NCBI GenBank assembly: GCA_037176905.1 | Contig: JBBBWG010004703.1 | Span: 1 to 29,365 of the forward strand | DNA length: 29,365 nt | Source: Azolla pinnata | Taxonomy: Eukaryota; Streptophyta; Polypodiopsida; Salviniales; Salviniaceae | Reading direction: 5' to 3' | Part shown: piece after piece, positions 1-8,713 of the stretch | Layout of the letters: every line of letters starts with the position of its first letter | How positions within the stretch are numbered: position 1 is the stretch's first letter | Translations under genes and position numbers: made by a program | Notes under the pieces: generated by a model | Database searches by the model: none | What the model was told of the DNA's origin: nothing | The model's input: the letters and a program-made list of their open reading frames with translations, nothing else

Positions 1-35
1 TCCCCGTTTTCCCGACTGTCTTATTTTCCGTAATA

Positions 36-68
36 TTACGTAATTACGGCTTCGCCGTAATTCCGTAA
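36..68. repeat. Near-perfect 15-bp hairpin with 3-nt loop
   Basis: The arms 36-50 and 54-68 are reverse complements with one mismatch (41 against 63). The inner nine base pairs, AATTACGGC and GCCGTAATT, are perfect and close a TTC loop. Its role is unknown; it may be a fold-back at a transposon edge or chance in AT-rich DNA. Confidence 0.7.
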
Positions 69-82
69 AATCCCGGCTAACA

Positions 83-167
83 CTCTAGCTAGTCCTCCTC
101 CTGCTCCTCTAGCTAGTCCTCCTCTTGCTCCTCCAGCTAGACCTCCTTCTCCTGCTCCTCCAGCTCA
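83..167. repeat. 24-bp minisatellite (CTCTAGCTAGTCCTCCTCCTGCTC type)
   Basis: Units start at 83, 107 and 131 with a 24-bp period, followed by a partial unit. The sequence is pyrimidine-rich (CTAGCTAGTCCTCC then TGCTCCTC) and the third copy carries several substitutions and a 3-bp shift. No coding role is apparent. Confidence 0.75.
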
Positions 168-303
168 GAGTAATTAGTGAGAAGTAAGTAGATTTGGCTG
201 CGATAATTACCGATAATTGTTGTAGTAGCTTGAAGTAAATAGATCATATTTGCTGTTTTACTGAAATTTGGCTTTGAATTAGTGAAATGTCTACTTAATT
301 AGA

Positions 304-585
304 GAAATTTGACGTGTATTTAGTGAAATGAGGCGTGAAATTTGGTCATTTTGACGGCAATTAGTGATATTCTTGATCATTGTGGGGAAATAACGAAAAA
401 TTTGGGGAAAATTTTGGCGGAAAATTAACGGAAATTTTTGGGGAAAATATACGGAAAATTTGCGGAAAATTTTGGTGGAAACCCTACAGAAATTTGACGT
501 GTAATTAGTGAAATGAGGTGTGAATTTTGGTCATTTGACGACAATTAGTGACATTTAGGGTAATTTGGGGAAATAAAGGAAAACC
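304..585. repeat. Duplicated AT-rich segment
   Basis: A segment of about 85-95 bp at 304-400 recurs at 489-585 with some substitutions and small indels. Both copies carry GAAATTTGACGTGTA, then TAGTGAAATGAGG, then a GAC-CAATTAGTGA block, then TGGGGAAATAA. Between the copies the sequence is a run of GGAAAATTT variants. The 170-300 stretch upstream is AT-rich with no recognisable gene. Confidence 0.7.
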
Positions 586-1520
586 CTAAATTTCGTGCAA
601 AGCCTAAATTTTAAGGAAACCCTAAATTTCGTGAAAATCCTAAATCCTAATTTGGCTGAAAACCCTAAAATTACATGAATCCCTAAATTGGCTGAAAACC
701 CTAAACCCTAATTTGGCTGAAAATCCTAAACCCTAACTTGGATGAAAACCCTAAATTGGCTGAAAACCCTAAATTAAATGGAAACCCCAAATCTAATGAA
801 GACCCTACATTGGCTAAAAACCCAAAGGCAAATTTGGTTGAAAACCCTAAATTACATGAATCCCTAGATTGGCTGAAAACCCTAAATCCTAATTTGGATG
901 AAAACCCTAAATTGGCTGATAACCCTAAACTAAATGGAAACCATAAATTTCATGAAAACCCTAAACCCTAATTTGGTAGAAAGACCCTAAACACTAAACC
1001 CTAAATTGGTAGAAAAACCCTAACCCCAACTAAACCCTAAACCCTAAATTTTTGGAAACCCTAAACCAGTTGAAAAACCCTAAACCCTAAACCCTAATTT
1101 GGTAGAAAAACCCTAAACCCTAAATTGGTAGAAAATCGTTAAACCCAAGTAAACCCTAAACCCTCAATTTCAGGAAACCCTAAATTTCTGGAAATCCTAA
1201 ACTGATTGAAAAACTCGAAACCCCAAAATCGAAATTGGTAGAAAAACCCTGAACCCAACTAAACCCTAAACCCTAAATTTCTAGATACCCTAAATTGGTT
1301 GAAAAACCCTAAACCCAACTAAACCCTAAACCCTAAATTTCTTTAAACCCTAAACCCAACTAAACCCTAAACCCAACTAAACCCTCAACCCTAAACTGGT
1401 TGAAAAACCCTAAACCCAAATTAGCCCTAAATCCGTGATTTCTGGAAACCCTAAATTGGCTGTAAACCCTAGGCTGAAAACCCTTAATTACATGAATGCT
1501 GAAAACCCTAGATCCTAAAC
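565..1520 (+). repeat. Degenerate telomere-like (CCCTAAA)n array
   Basis: The plus strand carries many CCCTAAA heptamers (the C-strand of the plant telomere repeat TTTAGGG). Some are in direct pairs or triplets (CCCTAAACCCTAAA). They are interspersed with a recurring spacer of the form TTGGCTGAAAA or TTGGTAGAAAAA, giving a composite unit of roughly 20-30 bp. Heptamer order decays towards both ends. An open frame with repeated Asn-Pro-Lys (738-971) is only AACCCTAAA read as codons. The array is interstitial within the window; whether it is subterminal on the chromosome cannot be judged. Confidence 0.9.
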
Positions 1521-1539
1521 CTTCATTTTCAATGTCTGA

Positions 1540-2960
1540 TAGATGGATGATAGATTGCCGATTCCACTTACCTTGGAGATTGAGTGGCGGAGTTATCATG
1601 CTACCATGAGAAAATGGCAACATCAGATGACCGAGCACTTTGATGGCATGCCCCCACCAGAGGAGATGGGACTAGATATGGCATGGCGCCCACCTTCGGT
1701 CTCACCAGTCAGGGGTTGGCCTGGCTCATTTGATGCCAGCTTGGCCGCCACTCCTGGTATCGCTACACCCTAGACAACTAGGAGCATGCCCCTATAGGTG
1801 GGCCCACCGCACGAGACAGCCCTCATGCTGTCGTGCGACACGACGTGCAGCGGCACCGTCGCCTATCCACGGACTCCACTGCAGGGAGTCCAGCTATGCT
1901 TCCCTTCTCACTCAGCCTAGGACCGGCTCCACCCCGCACCTAACGTCCCTTGGATCAGCCTCGGCCTCATCGTCACGAGCGAGCCCCGCCTCGAGTCAGA
2001 ACAAATCGAGTTCCGGCACATCTGCACGTGCGAGCCCCGCCTCCTTGCATTCGGGACATGGATATGGGTGTGGACGTCGTGGGTGCTACAGAGGGGATGA
2101 TGATGTCGATGGCAGCGCACACATTATCTATTGGCTGATTATTCTACACTCGACGACAATGGGGGCATCATGACTGATGGTTTAGGTCGAGGTGCGCATC
2201 GATACCTACTCCAGCTCGTCACAGTACCTGTCTGTAATGTGTACGACCCCTCAGCTTACAGAGATGGGGTGATCGAACAGATAATATTTGCATTTCACAC
2301 CCACTACCCCATGCCCGAGCACACACCCACTACCCCATGCCTGAGCACTTAGTAGTGAGTTCAGTTTGGCTTCGTCGAACAATTAGATGGTGGGAGGCAG
2401 TAGTAGACCGGGAGGCAGCTGGACTACTGCCACGATTAGATGGTGGGCAGCCCCGGAGCGTTCACGATGCCGAGTGGAGAGCAGCTTTAGCACGAGGGGC
2501 ACTAGAACAGTCTGCTCGACATGTTGCTTCATGTGCGACCCAGACCAGGTTAGGGTCAGAAGTCAGATGGGGTAGCGAAGTCGCTGCAGCTTTTAGGACC
2601 GAGTTTGTTAGTATTTCAGTAAACTCTAAATGAGTACTTAATTAATATATTATTAATTAATTGTAACCCTAATTAAAAGCGATAAATGTTTTTGGGTAGA
2701 TGGAGCTCGTTGGTCGCTGCTGGTCGTATCCGGACGAGGAGTATCGTCGATTACATCCACGAGGAGAGTCCTGGATATATTTTAGAAGTCTCGGAGTGAT
2801 CACTGACGACAGTCGGGACTGCCGGGCAACAATGCGAACTTGGAGGGCGCAGCCGAAGATGTACCAGATGCTCAGGAACTCGAGTAGAACCCAGAGCAAA
2901 GAGGCGCAACATCACTAGCTGACATCGAGGCGACCCACACCAACCCCGGGTCTGGTCATC
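1540..2960 (+). pseudogene. GC-rich decayed coding region, unrecognised
   Basis: This 1.4-kb block is clearly more GC-rich than its AT-rich surroundings and has short open stretches in shifting plus-strand frames. Segments are 1543-1773 (starts MDDRLPIPLTLEIEWRSY, contains DMAWRPP), 1800-2138 (basic, Pro/Arg/Ala-rich), 2131-2352 (MADYSTLDDNGGIMTDGLG), 2337-2633 (Arg/Ala-rich, SVHDAEWRAALARGALEQSA) and 2700-2918 (MELVGRCWSYPDEEYRRLH). This looks like one coding region broken by frameshifts and stops, perhaps with an AT-rich intron near 2630-2700. I do not recognise the product. The DMAW stretch before a Pro/Ser-rich tail is loosely like the end of a plant-mobile-domain protein, but that is only a guess. 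It lies directly upstream of CACTA sequence and may have been carried by it. Confidence 0.45.
2296..2345. repeat. 26-bp tandem duplication
   Basis: CACACCCACTACCCCATGCC is followed by CGAG at 2296-2319 and by TGAG at 2322-2345, a 26-bp period. It lies inside the GC-rich relic and shifts its reading frame by two bases (26 is not a multiple of three). Confidence 0.8.
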
Positions 2961-2964
2961 ATAC

Positions 2965-3189
2965 ACTAGGTTTAGATATTTACGATGATAATAACCCTAG
3001 TGAATATAGCCCTTCCCCTTAGATTGGATTTTGATTTTCTTTGTATAGTCCTAACTTGTATTGTAATTTTCAACTTGTAATATTTACCTTGTATTGTTTC
3101 TCAATGTAATATATTTGGCGAAATTTAATTTAAGATCCGCAATTTGGGTTTTTATTATTATATCGCTAATTCTCGATCAAGACAACACT
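2965..3189. other. AT-rich spacer, no gene seen
   Basis: The spacer is AT-rich with four imprecise CTTGTATTGTAAT-like repeats around 3054-3110. It could be a decayed 3' untranslated region of the preceding relic. No coding or RNA feature was seen. Confidence 0.4.
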
Positions 3190-4041
3190 CGATCACAAAA
3201 TATTATGCGAAAAGAATCGTATAATTTCCATTAAAATTGTGGCAAAACTCCAGCTAAATCGATGCAAATACACAGCAAACATGCGGCAAATTTGCAGCAA
3301 ACACGCGGCAAAATCACAACAATACATGGAACAAATATCCAGCAAAACTCGCGGCAAAATAGCAGCAAACATGCGGCAAATTTGAAGCAATACACTGAGC
3401 AATTATCCTGCAAAACTCGTGGTAACTTTCCAGCAAAAGACGCGGCAATTGTCTGCAATAGACGTAGCAATGTTCAACAATAGTTGCGGAAAAATTCCAA
3501 CAAATCACGTGGCAACATAGCAGCAAAACAGGCGGCAAATCTGCAGCAAAACACCTGGCAAACTGGCTACAATAGAAGCAGCAAATGTCTAGCAAGACTC
3601 GCGGCAAAGTTGAAGCAAATTCCCAGCAAATGTCCAGCAAAACTCGCGGCAAACTTGCAGTAAAACTCGCGGCAAAGTATGCGGCAAACTTCCGGTAAAA
3701 CCAGCTGCAACAGTCGCGGCAAACTCGCGGTAATAGCACGGCAAAGTCGCAGTAATGCTTCTGGCAAATTCTGCGGTTATATGTGAGGTAAATCTCGCAG
3801 CAAAAGTTGCCGAAATAGTTGCGGCAAAACTCGTGGCAAAGATCGCGGCAAAACTCCTGGAAATCTCGCAGTAAGGCTCGTGGCAAGAGTCGCGGTAAAG
3901 GTCCGGCAAACATCGCGGCAAAATTTCGCGGCAAACCAAAATGTCGTTTGCCGCGAATTTTGCCGTGACTATTTCTGAAATTCTTCTGCAGATGATTTTT
4001 CGCAACAAATCTCGTGGCAACCACTTGAATACCTTATAGTG
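3190..4041 (+). mobile_element. CACTA element, 3' subterminal array and 3' terminus
   Basis: The stretch is packed with GCGGCAAA-type motifs (GCGGCAAAC, GCAGCAAAAC, CTCGCGGCAAA) spaced about 10-25 bp apart. It ends in GGTATTC-like sequence and CCTTATAGTG at 4041, which is the reverse complement of the family terminus CACTA(C/T)AAGG. Dense short subterminal repeats next to a CACTA terminus are the known layout of En/Spm elements, where TnpA-type proteins bind. No matching 5' end is found upstream, so this is a truncated copy. The long minus-strand open frames across it (for example 3314-4024) are products of the repeat, not genes. The flank AGC follows the terminus. Confidence 0.75.
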
Positions 4042-4092
4042 AGCATCAAACATGCGGTTCATATATAAACCAATATACATATATCTATTACT

Positions 4093-4149
4093 ACAAGATT
4101 TGAAACTATGCGTGACCTCAATTACACAATCAGGTGGTCTACCCAATTG
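4093..4149 (-). other. tRNA-like segment (box A/box B) in CACTA module
   Basis: On the minus strand CAATTGGGTAGACC (box A-like, 4136-4149) is followed about 30 nt later by AGTTTCAAATCTTG (box B-like, 4094-4107). Spacing and motifs resemble a tRNA gene promoter, but the stems are not well paired. It is probably a decayed tRNA-derived segment, not a functional tRNA. Confidence 0.45.
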
Positions 4150-4150
4150 C

Positions 4151-4800
4151 ATGTATTCATGTATGCATGCATAAAAAGGTGAATATGCGTGTATGTATCC
4201 ATATACAAATGAATATGCTTGTATGCATGCATAAAAAGGTGAATATGCATGTATGTATCCATATACAAATGAATATGCTTGTATGCATGCATAAAAAGGT
4301 GAATATGCATGTATGTATGCATATACAAATGAATATGCATGTATGCATGCATATATAGGTGAATATGCATGTATATATGCATATACATATGAATACACAT
4401 CTATCAATATACAGATATCCATGTATGCATGTATATTTTCATGAATACACCCGTATGCATAAACAGATGAATGTGCATGTATATATGGATATATATGCAT
4501 CTATACAGATGAAATATGGATATGTATGTATGCATACATCGATGAAATATGCATGCATGTATGGATATACAAATGAAATAGGCATGAAATATGCATGTAC
4601 CTATGCATATACTAGTGAATATACATGTACGTATGCATATGTAGGTGAATTTGCATAATACCTGTACATATACACGTGAAGATGCATGTCTGGATGTATA
4701 TACATGCGAATATGCATGCATGTATGTATTTATAGATGAATATGCATCTATCTATCCATGTACAAGTGAATATATACACTGATATGCATCTATCTATGCA
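4151..4800. repeat. 30-bp satellite with 60-bp higher-order unit
   Basis: From 4151 to about 4400 the repeat is almost exact at a 60-bp period: GTATGCATGCATAAAAAGGT plus GAATATGCAT, then GTATGTATCCATATACAAAT plus GAATATGCTT. The two 30-bp halves are themselves related. From 4400 to 4800 it decays into variants of ATGCATGTATATACAnnTGAA. Because 30 and 60 are multiples of three and stops are rare, all frames on both strands stay open, giving spurious His/Met/Tyr-rich and Cys/Ile-rich open frames. Confidence 0.9.
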
Positions 4801-5036
4801 TGCGATTCAAAAAGTAGACAAGAGAAAAAAAAACATGTATATTTGCGATTATTGTCTTGGTAAACTACGTGGTAAATATCGTGGTAAACTGCTTGGCAAA
4901 CTGCGTGCTAAATTTCGTGGTCAAATTTGTTTGGTCTTTGACGGGACCGTAACTTGACCATAACCGCAGCTTGAAATTCGAAAAGACAAATGAAATTTTG
5001 TAGTAGGCGTGTCAAATAGGCCAATACCTTGTCATG

Positions 5037-5269
5037 AATTTTCAGATTTTATCATTGGGGACGATGCTCATTTGGTCAAGGGGGATAATATCATCATTTG
5101 CTCATCGAGGCCAATCTATACTACACCTGACTTCAACATATAAGTCAAAAACGCTATTAAGAAGGTATATCTTTGAATGAACTTGTGATAAAAGCCCTAC
5201 AGCCTAAAAACAATTCCAATTCAGATACGTAGACTGTTGAAAAATCCATTCTTACTCCTTTGCGGATAT
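5037..5269. other. Unassigned, probably gypsy-derived flank
   Basis: No clear gene. The sequence continues from the minus-strand reverse transcriptase relic on its right. Near 5060-5092 the plus strand reads GACGATGCTCATTTGGTCAA followed by GGGGGATAATATC, which resembles the end of a Ty3/gypsy pol gene and a polypurine tract, in the opposite orientation to the RT relic. This is a weak resemblance. Confidence 0.25.
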
Positions 5270-5737
5270 CAGATGGCCTCAATAGTCAACAACCTCTTAC
5301 ACAATACGGTTTACTTTTCATTGATATACAATTAATAGTCCGTTAAAATTCGAAACACTTTATGTAAATGAGTCATGTGTGCATTTAGGGTTTTGCTAAA
5401 CATTAGTATGTCATCAACAAAAATTACAAGCAAAATGCTCTAATATTAGATGAAACACATCATTCATCAGCATCATAAATGTGGCAGGTGCATTACATAG
5501 ACCAAATGATAAGACTAAAAAATTATAATGACCATAACGAGTTCGGAAAGATTTGTTAGTAAATCTTTATCTTCTTAGGTCAATCTTACTAAATATTTTA
5601 GCATAACCAATTGAATCCAATAAATCGTCAAGATGAGGCGTAGGATAACTATATTTCATTGTAATTTTATTAAGAGTGCAGTAATCAATACACATTTGAT
5701 AATTACCATGTTTCTTTTGAACAAAAATTACAAGGAA
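5270..5737 (-). pseudogene. Ty3/gypsy reverse transcriptase relic, C-side half
   Basis: Read on the minus strand, the stretch holds the reverse transcriptase core of a Ty3/gypsy polyprotein. In order it shows FVQKKHGNYQMCIDYCTLNKI (shown in part: QMCIDY), YPTPHLDDLLD, KIFSKIDLR, then [20 protein letters not shown] (5486-5545) and, after a frameshift, [11 protein letters not shown] with the catalytic Asp pair (5410-5418). LYINEK follows near 5310. The segment between the first catalytic Asp (KIDLR) and FRTRYG, normally about 15-20 residues, is mostly missing. Several stops and frameshifts make it non-functional. Its upstream half lies at 8485-8665 because a CACTA element has inserted between them. 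The same family occurs on the plus strand at 11100-13080. Confidence 0.85.
5735..5737. repeat. Target-site duplication GAA, left copy
   Basis: GAA directly precedes the CACTA terminus at 5738 and recurs directly after the other terminus (8485-8487). A 3-bp duplication is the norm for CACTA elements. Confidence 0.85.
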
Positions 5738-5767
5738 CACTACAAGGTATTGGGCTGTTTGCTGCGA
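5738..5767 (+). repeat. CACTA 5' terminal inverted repeat
   Basis: The first 20 bp match the inverted 3' end perfectly. After one mismatch TTGCT matches again, then another mismatch, then CGA. Confidence 0.92.
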
Positions 5768-5993
5768 TAGTTTGCCGCGATATAGCCACGATGCGGCTAG
5801 GTCACGGAAAATTGTTTTCAAAATCACGTCAAATTTGCCGCGCTATTGTTGCTAGTACATCTGCAAGTATAACCGCGAATTTTTTTCAAAACTTTAGACT
5901 CTCCATTTACAACGACTACATACGCACTCACAGCCATCCGATCTGACACGCCCATTAACGCGACCTTGCCATAAATTTAAAACACTTTGTCAC

Positions 5994-6056
5994 AGCCAAG
6001 ATTTGAACCAGTGACTTCATTTCACACAATCAAGTTATCTAGCCAATTGGGCAAAT
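5994..6056 (-). other. tRNA-like segment, best preserved copy
   Basis: The minus strand reads GCCCAATTGGCTAGATAAC (box A-like, 6034-6052) and then TGGTTCAAATCTTGGC (box B-like, 5996-6010), with an ACTTGATTGTGTGAAATGA segment between them. GGTTCAAATC is one substitution from the GGTTCGAATC box B core. The length and order fit a tRNA-derived promoter region; acceptor stem pairing and a CCA-proximal structure are not evident. Confidence 0.55.
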
Positions 6057-6612
6057 AGACACTTATATAAGTGATAACTATACAAATATTATTATTATTT
6101 ACAATGTATATAGATTTCAAGATGCATGAATACATCTAAATATACATACAAATCTGCATACACATGTAGATATACATGAATATATAAATATTTATGCATA
6201 TCTATGCATGCATATAAAAGCTAATATGAATCAAACATGTGCATTCATATATAAATGAATATGTATGTATTGATAGATATACAAGAGAATTTGTAAGTAA
6301 GTTTCAATATACAGCTGAATGTGCTTGTATCTGACCATTTACAATTCAATCTATATCAAACATGTATAGATATTGACGAATCTGCATATATATATGCATA
6401 TACACACAAAGATGCATCAAAAAATGAATATTCATGTATCTGTGCATATATACGTGAATATATACTAATATAAGTTAATTTGCAGTTATGTTGCAGCAAA
6501 CTCGCGGCAAACACACGGCTATGCTGCAAGAACATCGTGGCAAAAAGTGCAGTAAACATATCATTTTGCCACGTGTTTGCTGGATTTGAACTCATATATC
6601 ATTATGTCCCAG

Positions 6613-6672
6613 GCAGGATTTGAACTCATATCTCATCTCATTTGAGACAATCAAGTGGTCTATCCAATCAAT
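6613..6672 (-). other. tRNA-like segment, module 2
   Basis: The minus strand reads GGATAGACCACTTGATTG, then GAGTTCAAATCCTGCC. GGATTTGAACTCATAT occurs twice on the plus strand (6581-6596 and 6617-6632), so the box B half is locally duplicated. Confidence 0.45.
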
Positions 6673-7317
6673 CCAACCTACAATAATATAATATATTTAT
6701 TAAATATCATATAAAATGAGCAATATCCAATTATCTATCGATATATGCACCAATACATCTCTATACATCTAAATATACATGTATATATATACATGAATAT
6801 ATTAATATTTATAGGTATATATATGTATGTAAATATATACAAGCGAGTATGAAGCAACATGTATATTATAGGTGAATATGCATGTTTGCATGGCTATATA
6901 TATGAATTTGCTTGTAGGCTTCAATATACGAGTGAATATGCTTGTATCTGCCCATTTACAAGTAAAAATACATAAACAATGTAGATATATAGACGAATCT
7001 CCATTTATTTATGCATACACACATAAATATGCATGCAAAAATGAATATTCAGATGAATATGCATGTATGTATGTATATACAGGTGAGTACATACTAATAT
7101 AAGTTAATTTGCAGCTTTGTTGCAGCAAAGTCGCAACAAACACGCGGCTATGTTGCAGCAAAGTCGTGGTAAACAGCGTGGCTATGTTACGGCAAACTCA
7201 TGGCAAACAACTTGGCTATGTTGCAGCAAACTCGCGGCAAAATGTGCAATAAACATACAATTTTTCCGTGTGTTTATTGCAAAATTGCAGCGTCCATACT
7301 GTAATGTTGTGTCACAA

Positions 7318-7370
7318 GCAAGATTTCAACCTATCACCTCATTTGAAACAATCAAGTGGTCTACCCAATC
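7318..7370 (-). other. tRNA-like segment, module 3
   Basis: The minus strand reads GGGTAGACCACTTGATTG and then GGTTGAAATCTTGC, so the box B-like part has a C-to-G change. A shortened copy, only GTGGTCTACCCAATTAATCC, lies at 7745-7764 and opens module 4. Confidence 0.45.
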
Positions 7371-8154
7371 AATCCAACATACAATGATGTAATATATTTA
7401 GTACATTTGTTATAAAATGCGTAATATCCAAATATCTATCATATCCAATATATCTTTATACACCTAAATATACCTTTATATATATACATCAATATATAAT
7501 TACATGTATGTAATCATATACAAGAGAATATGAAGCCAACATGTACATTATAGGTTAATATGTATGTTTGCATGACTATACAAATGAATTTGCATGTAAG
7601 CTTCAATATACGAGTGAATGTGCTTGTATCTGCCCATTTACAAGTTAATATACATGAAACATGTAAATATATAGACGAATCTGCATATATCTATGCATAC
7701 ACACATAAATATGCGTGAAAAAATGAATATTTAGATAAATATGCAGTGGTCTACCCAATTAATCCAACTTACTTAATTCGATATAAAATGATTAATATCC
7801 AATTATCTATCCATATATAGACTAATATGCGTGTATACATCTAAATATTCATGTATATATATGCATGAACATATTAATATTTATGCGTGTATGTATGTAT
7901 ATATACAAGCGAATATAAAGCAAACATATACATTATAGGTAAACATGCATGTATATATACATATACAAGTGAATACATACTAATATAAGTTAATTTGAAG
8001 CTATGTTGCAGCAAACAACGTATCTATGTTAGAACAAACAACTGATATAAATTAAACAGTGCATCTACGTTTTAATTATAGGTGTATATGCATGTATATA
8101 TATAGATAAAATATGATCTAACTTATCTGCATATACAAGTGAATATGAATGTAT

Positions 8155-8460
8155 ATATGCGCGGCAATACTCGCGGTAAAGCTCGCGTATATACGCACAA
8201 CAATAGTTGCGGTAAAGCTCGTGGTAAGTGTCATGGCAAAGCTTGCGGCAATGGTCGCGACAAACTTGGCAGTAATCTTCGCGGTAATGCTCGCTGCAAA
8301 AGTCGCGGCAAAATTCATGAAAATGGTCCCGGCAAAATTTCGTGGCAAAATTTCACGGCAAAATTTCGCGGCAAACCAAAATGTTGATTACTGCGAAGTT
8401 TGCCGCTGCCGCGACTTTTTGTAAACTGTTGTAGATGAAATTTCACAGTAAAACTCGTAG
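8155..8460. repeat. CACTA 3' subterminal repeat array
   Basis: There are many short motifs of the form CTCGCGGTAAA, GCTTGCGGCAA and AATTTCGCGGCAAA, most about 10-20 bp apart. They are the inverse of the 5' subterminal motif TTTGCCGCGA. Near 8345-8420 GCGGCAAACCAAAATGTTGA and a following TTTGCCGC allow a local fold-back; a matching block occurs at 3927-3965. These are probable transposase-binding sites by analogy with En/Spm TnpA sites. Confidence 0.8.
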
Positions 8461-8484
8461 CAACCAGCCCAATACCTTGTAGTG
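8455..8484 (-). repeat. CACTA 3' terminal inverted repeat
   Basis: The sequence ends CAGCCCAATACCTTGTAGTG, the exact inverse of the first 20 bp at 5738. GAA follows at 8485-8487. Confidence 0.92.
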
Positions 8485-8665
8485 GAAAGCAAAAGGAGAA
8501 TAAGTAGGCTTAATAAGTACTCAGAAATCTGCGCTACTAGCTCTTCCTCCAATATACTCATCCTGTATGACCTCTTATTCACTGCACTAGCTCTAGGCAC
8601 AAATTCTATCTTATGGCTCTATTGGCAACCCCATGTCACAAACAAATACCCCATTATCTTAACTA
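8485..8665 (-). pseudogene. Ty3/gypsy protease/RT relic, N-side half
   Basis: Minus-strand translation gives PRASAVNKRSYRMSILEEEL and then ISEYL, the region just ahead of the reverse transcriptase core. It matches the plus-strand copy at 12890-12985 (MPRASAVNQRPCRMNMLEEK). Upstream (8610-8663) a short piece resembles the protease-proximal sequence at 12363-12400 (CTAGTTAAGATAATGGGG), so about 500 bp between protease and RT is missing in this copy. The reading frame continues into 5737 once the CACTA insertion is disregarded. The first three bases are the right-hand target duplication. Confidence 0.8.
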
Positions 8666-8713
8666 GTCGTTAACTAAGTAGGTTTGTCAGTGGATCTAGT
8701 ATTAAATAATATT

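Larger units (their letters stand above)
4042..5036 (+). mobile_element. CACTA 3' part: tRNA-like, satellite, 3' end
   Basis: The module order matches the 3' part of the complete element at 5738-8484. A tRNA-like segment (4093-4149) is followed by 30-bp satellite units (4151-4800), a short cluster of GTGGTAAA/TTGGCAAA motifs (4846-4930) and a terminus CCAATACCTTGTCATG ending near 5036. The terminus departs from the consensus CCTTGTAGTG by two bases. The preceding element's 3' end at 4041 abuts this one after AGCATCAAACATG, a satellite-like sequence. This suggests that one CACTA copy had jumped into another's satellite. Confidence 0.6.
5994..8030. repeat. Higher-order tandem modules inside the CACTA element
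   Basis: Four alignable modules follow each other: about 5994-6592, 6593-7310, 7311-7744 and 7745-8030. Each starts with a tRNA-like segment ending in GTGGTCTACCCAAT-like sequence, then shares AATATCCAATTATCTATC, TACATCTAAATATACATGTA and GTGCTTGTATCTG-CCATTTAC. Modules 1, 2 and 4 end with ACTAATATAAGTTAATTTG and TGTTGCAGCAAA (6466-6500, 7088-7130, 7979-8013). Modules 3 and 4 are shortened. The third is cut where a new tRNA-like segment begins at 7745. Confidence 0.8.
5738..8484 (+). mobile_element. Complete non-autonomous CACTA (En/Spm-like) transposon
   Basis: The 2,747-bp element begins CACTACAAGGTATTGGGCTG and ends with the exact reverse complement. The terminal inverted repeat runs about 30 bp (5738-5767 against 8455-8484) with two mismatches and is flanked by the 3-bp duplication GAA. 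The 5' subterminal region (5760-5880) has TTTGCCGCGA-like motifs and a block GCGGCTAGGTCACGGAAA that is nearly the same at 20940. The 3' subterminal array (8155-8460) has the inverse TCGCGGCAAA motifs. The interior holds no transposase. It consists of repeated modules of tRNA-like segment, satellite and GCGGCAAA cluster. The element sits inside a Ty3/gypsy reverse transcriptase. It would need transposase in trans. Element ends and duplication are seen directly; the class assignment rests on known CACTA structure. Confidence 0.93.

Noticed and set aside
31..39. TAATATTAC, identical to the geminivirus origin nonanucleotide
   Set aside because: It is not in the loop of a GC-rich stem, there is no rep-like coding sequence nearby, and the 12-bp palindrome CGTAATATTACG explains it in AT-rich DNA.
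738..971. 77-codon open frame with repeated Asn-Pro-Lys
   Set aside because: It is the CCCTAAA repeat read as codons; no domain and no independent evidence.
4151..4400. Regular 30-bp repeats resembling a CRISPR array
   Set aside because: There are no unique spacers; adjacent units are contiguous and related, and the context is eukaryotic.
3589..4500. 303-codon minus-strand open frame
   Set aside because: It runs from CACTA subterminal repeats into the 30/60-bp satellite, both free of stops by composition and period. It is not a protein gene.
4122..4721. Several His/Tyr/Met- and Cys/Ile-rich open frames on both strands
   Set aside because: All are readings of the ATGCATGTATATACA satellite, whose unit length is a multiple of three.
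5994..6056. A functional tRNA gene
   Set aside because: Box A- and B-like motifs are present, but the acceptor and anticodon stems do not pair convincingly, so it is recorded as tRNA-like only.
8118..8424. Three overlapping open frames across 8118-8424
   Set aside because: They lie wholly in the CACTA 3' subterminal array and show only Lys/Arg/Gly or Ala/Thr repetition from the motif.
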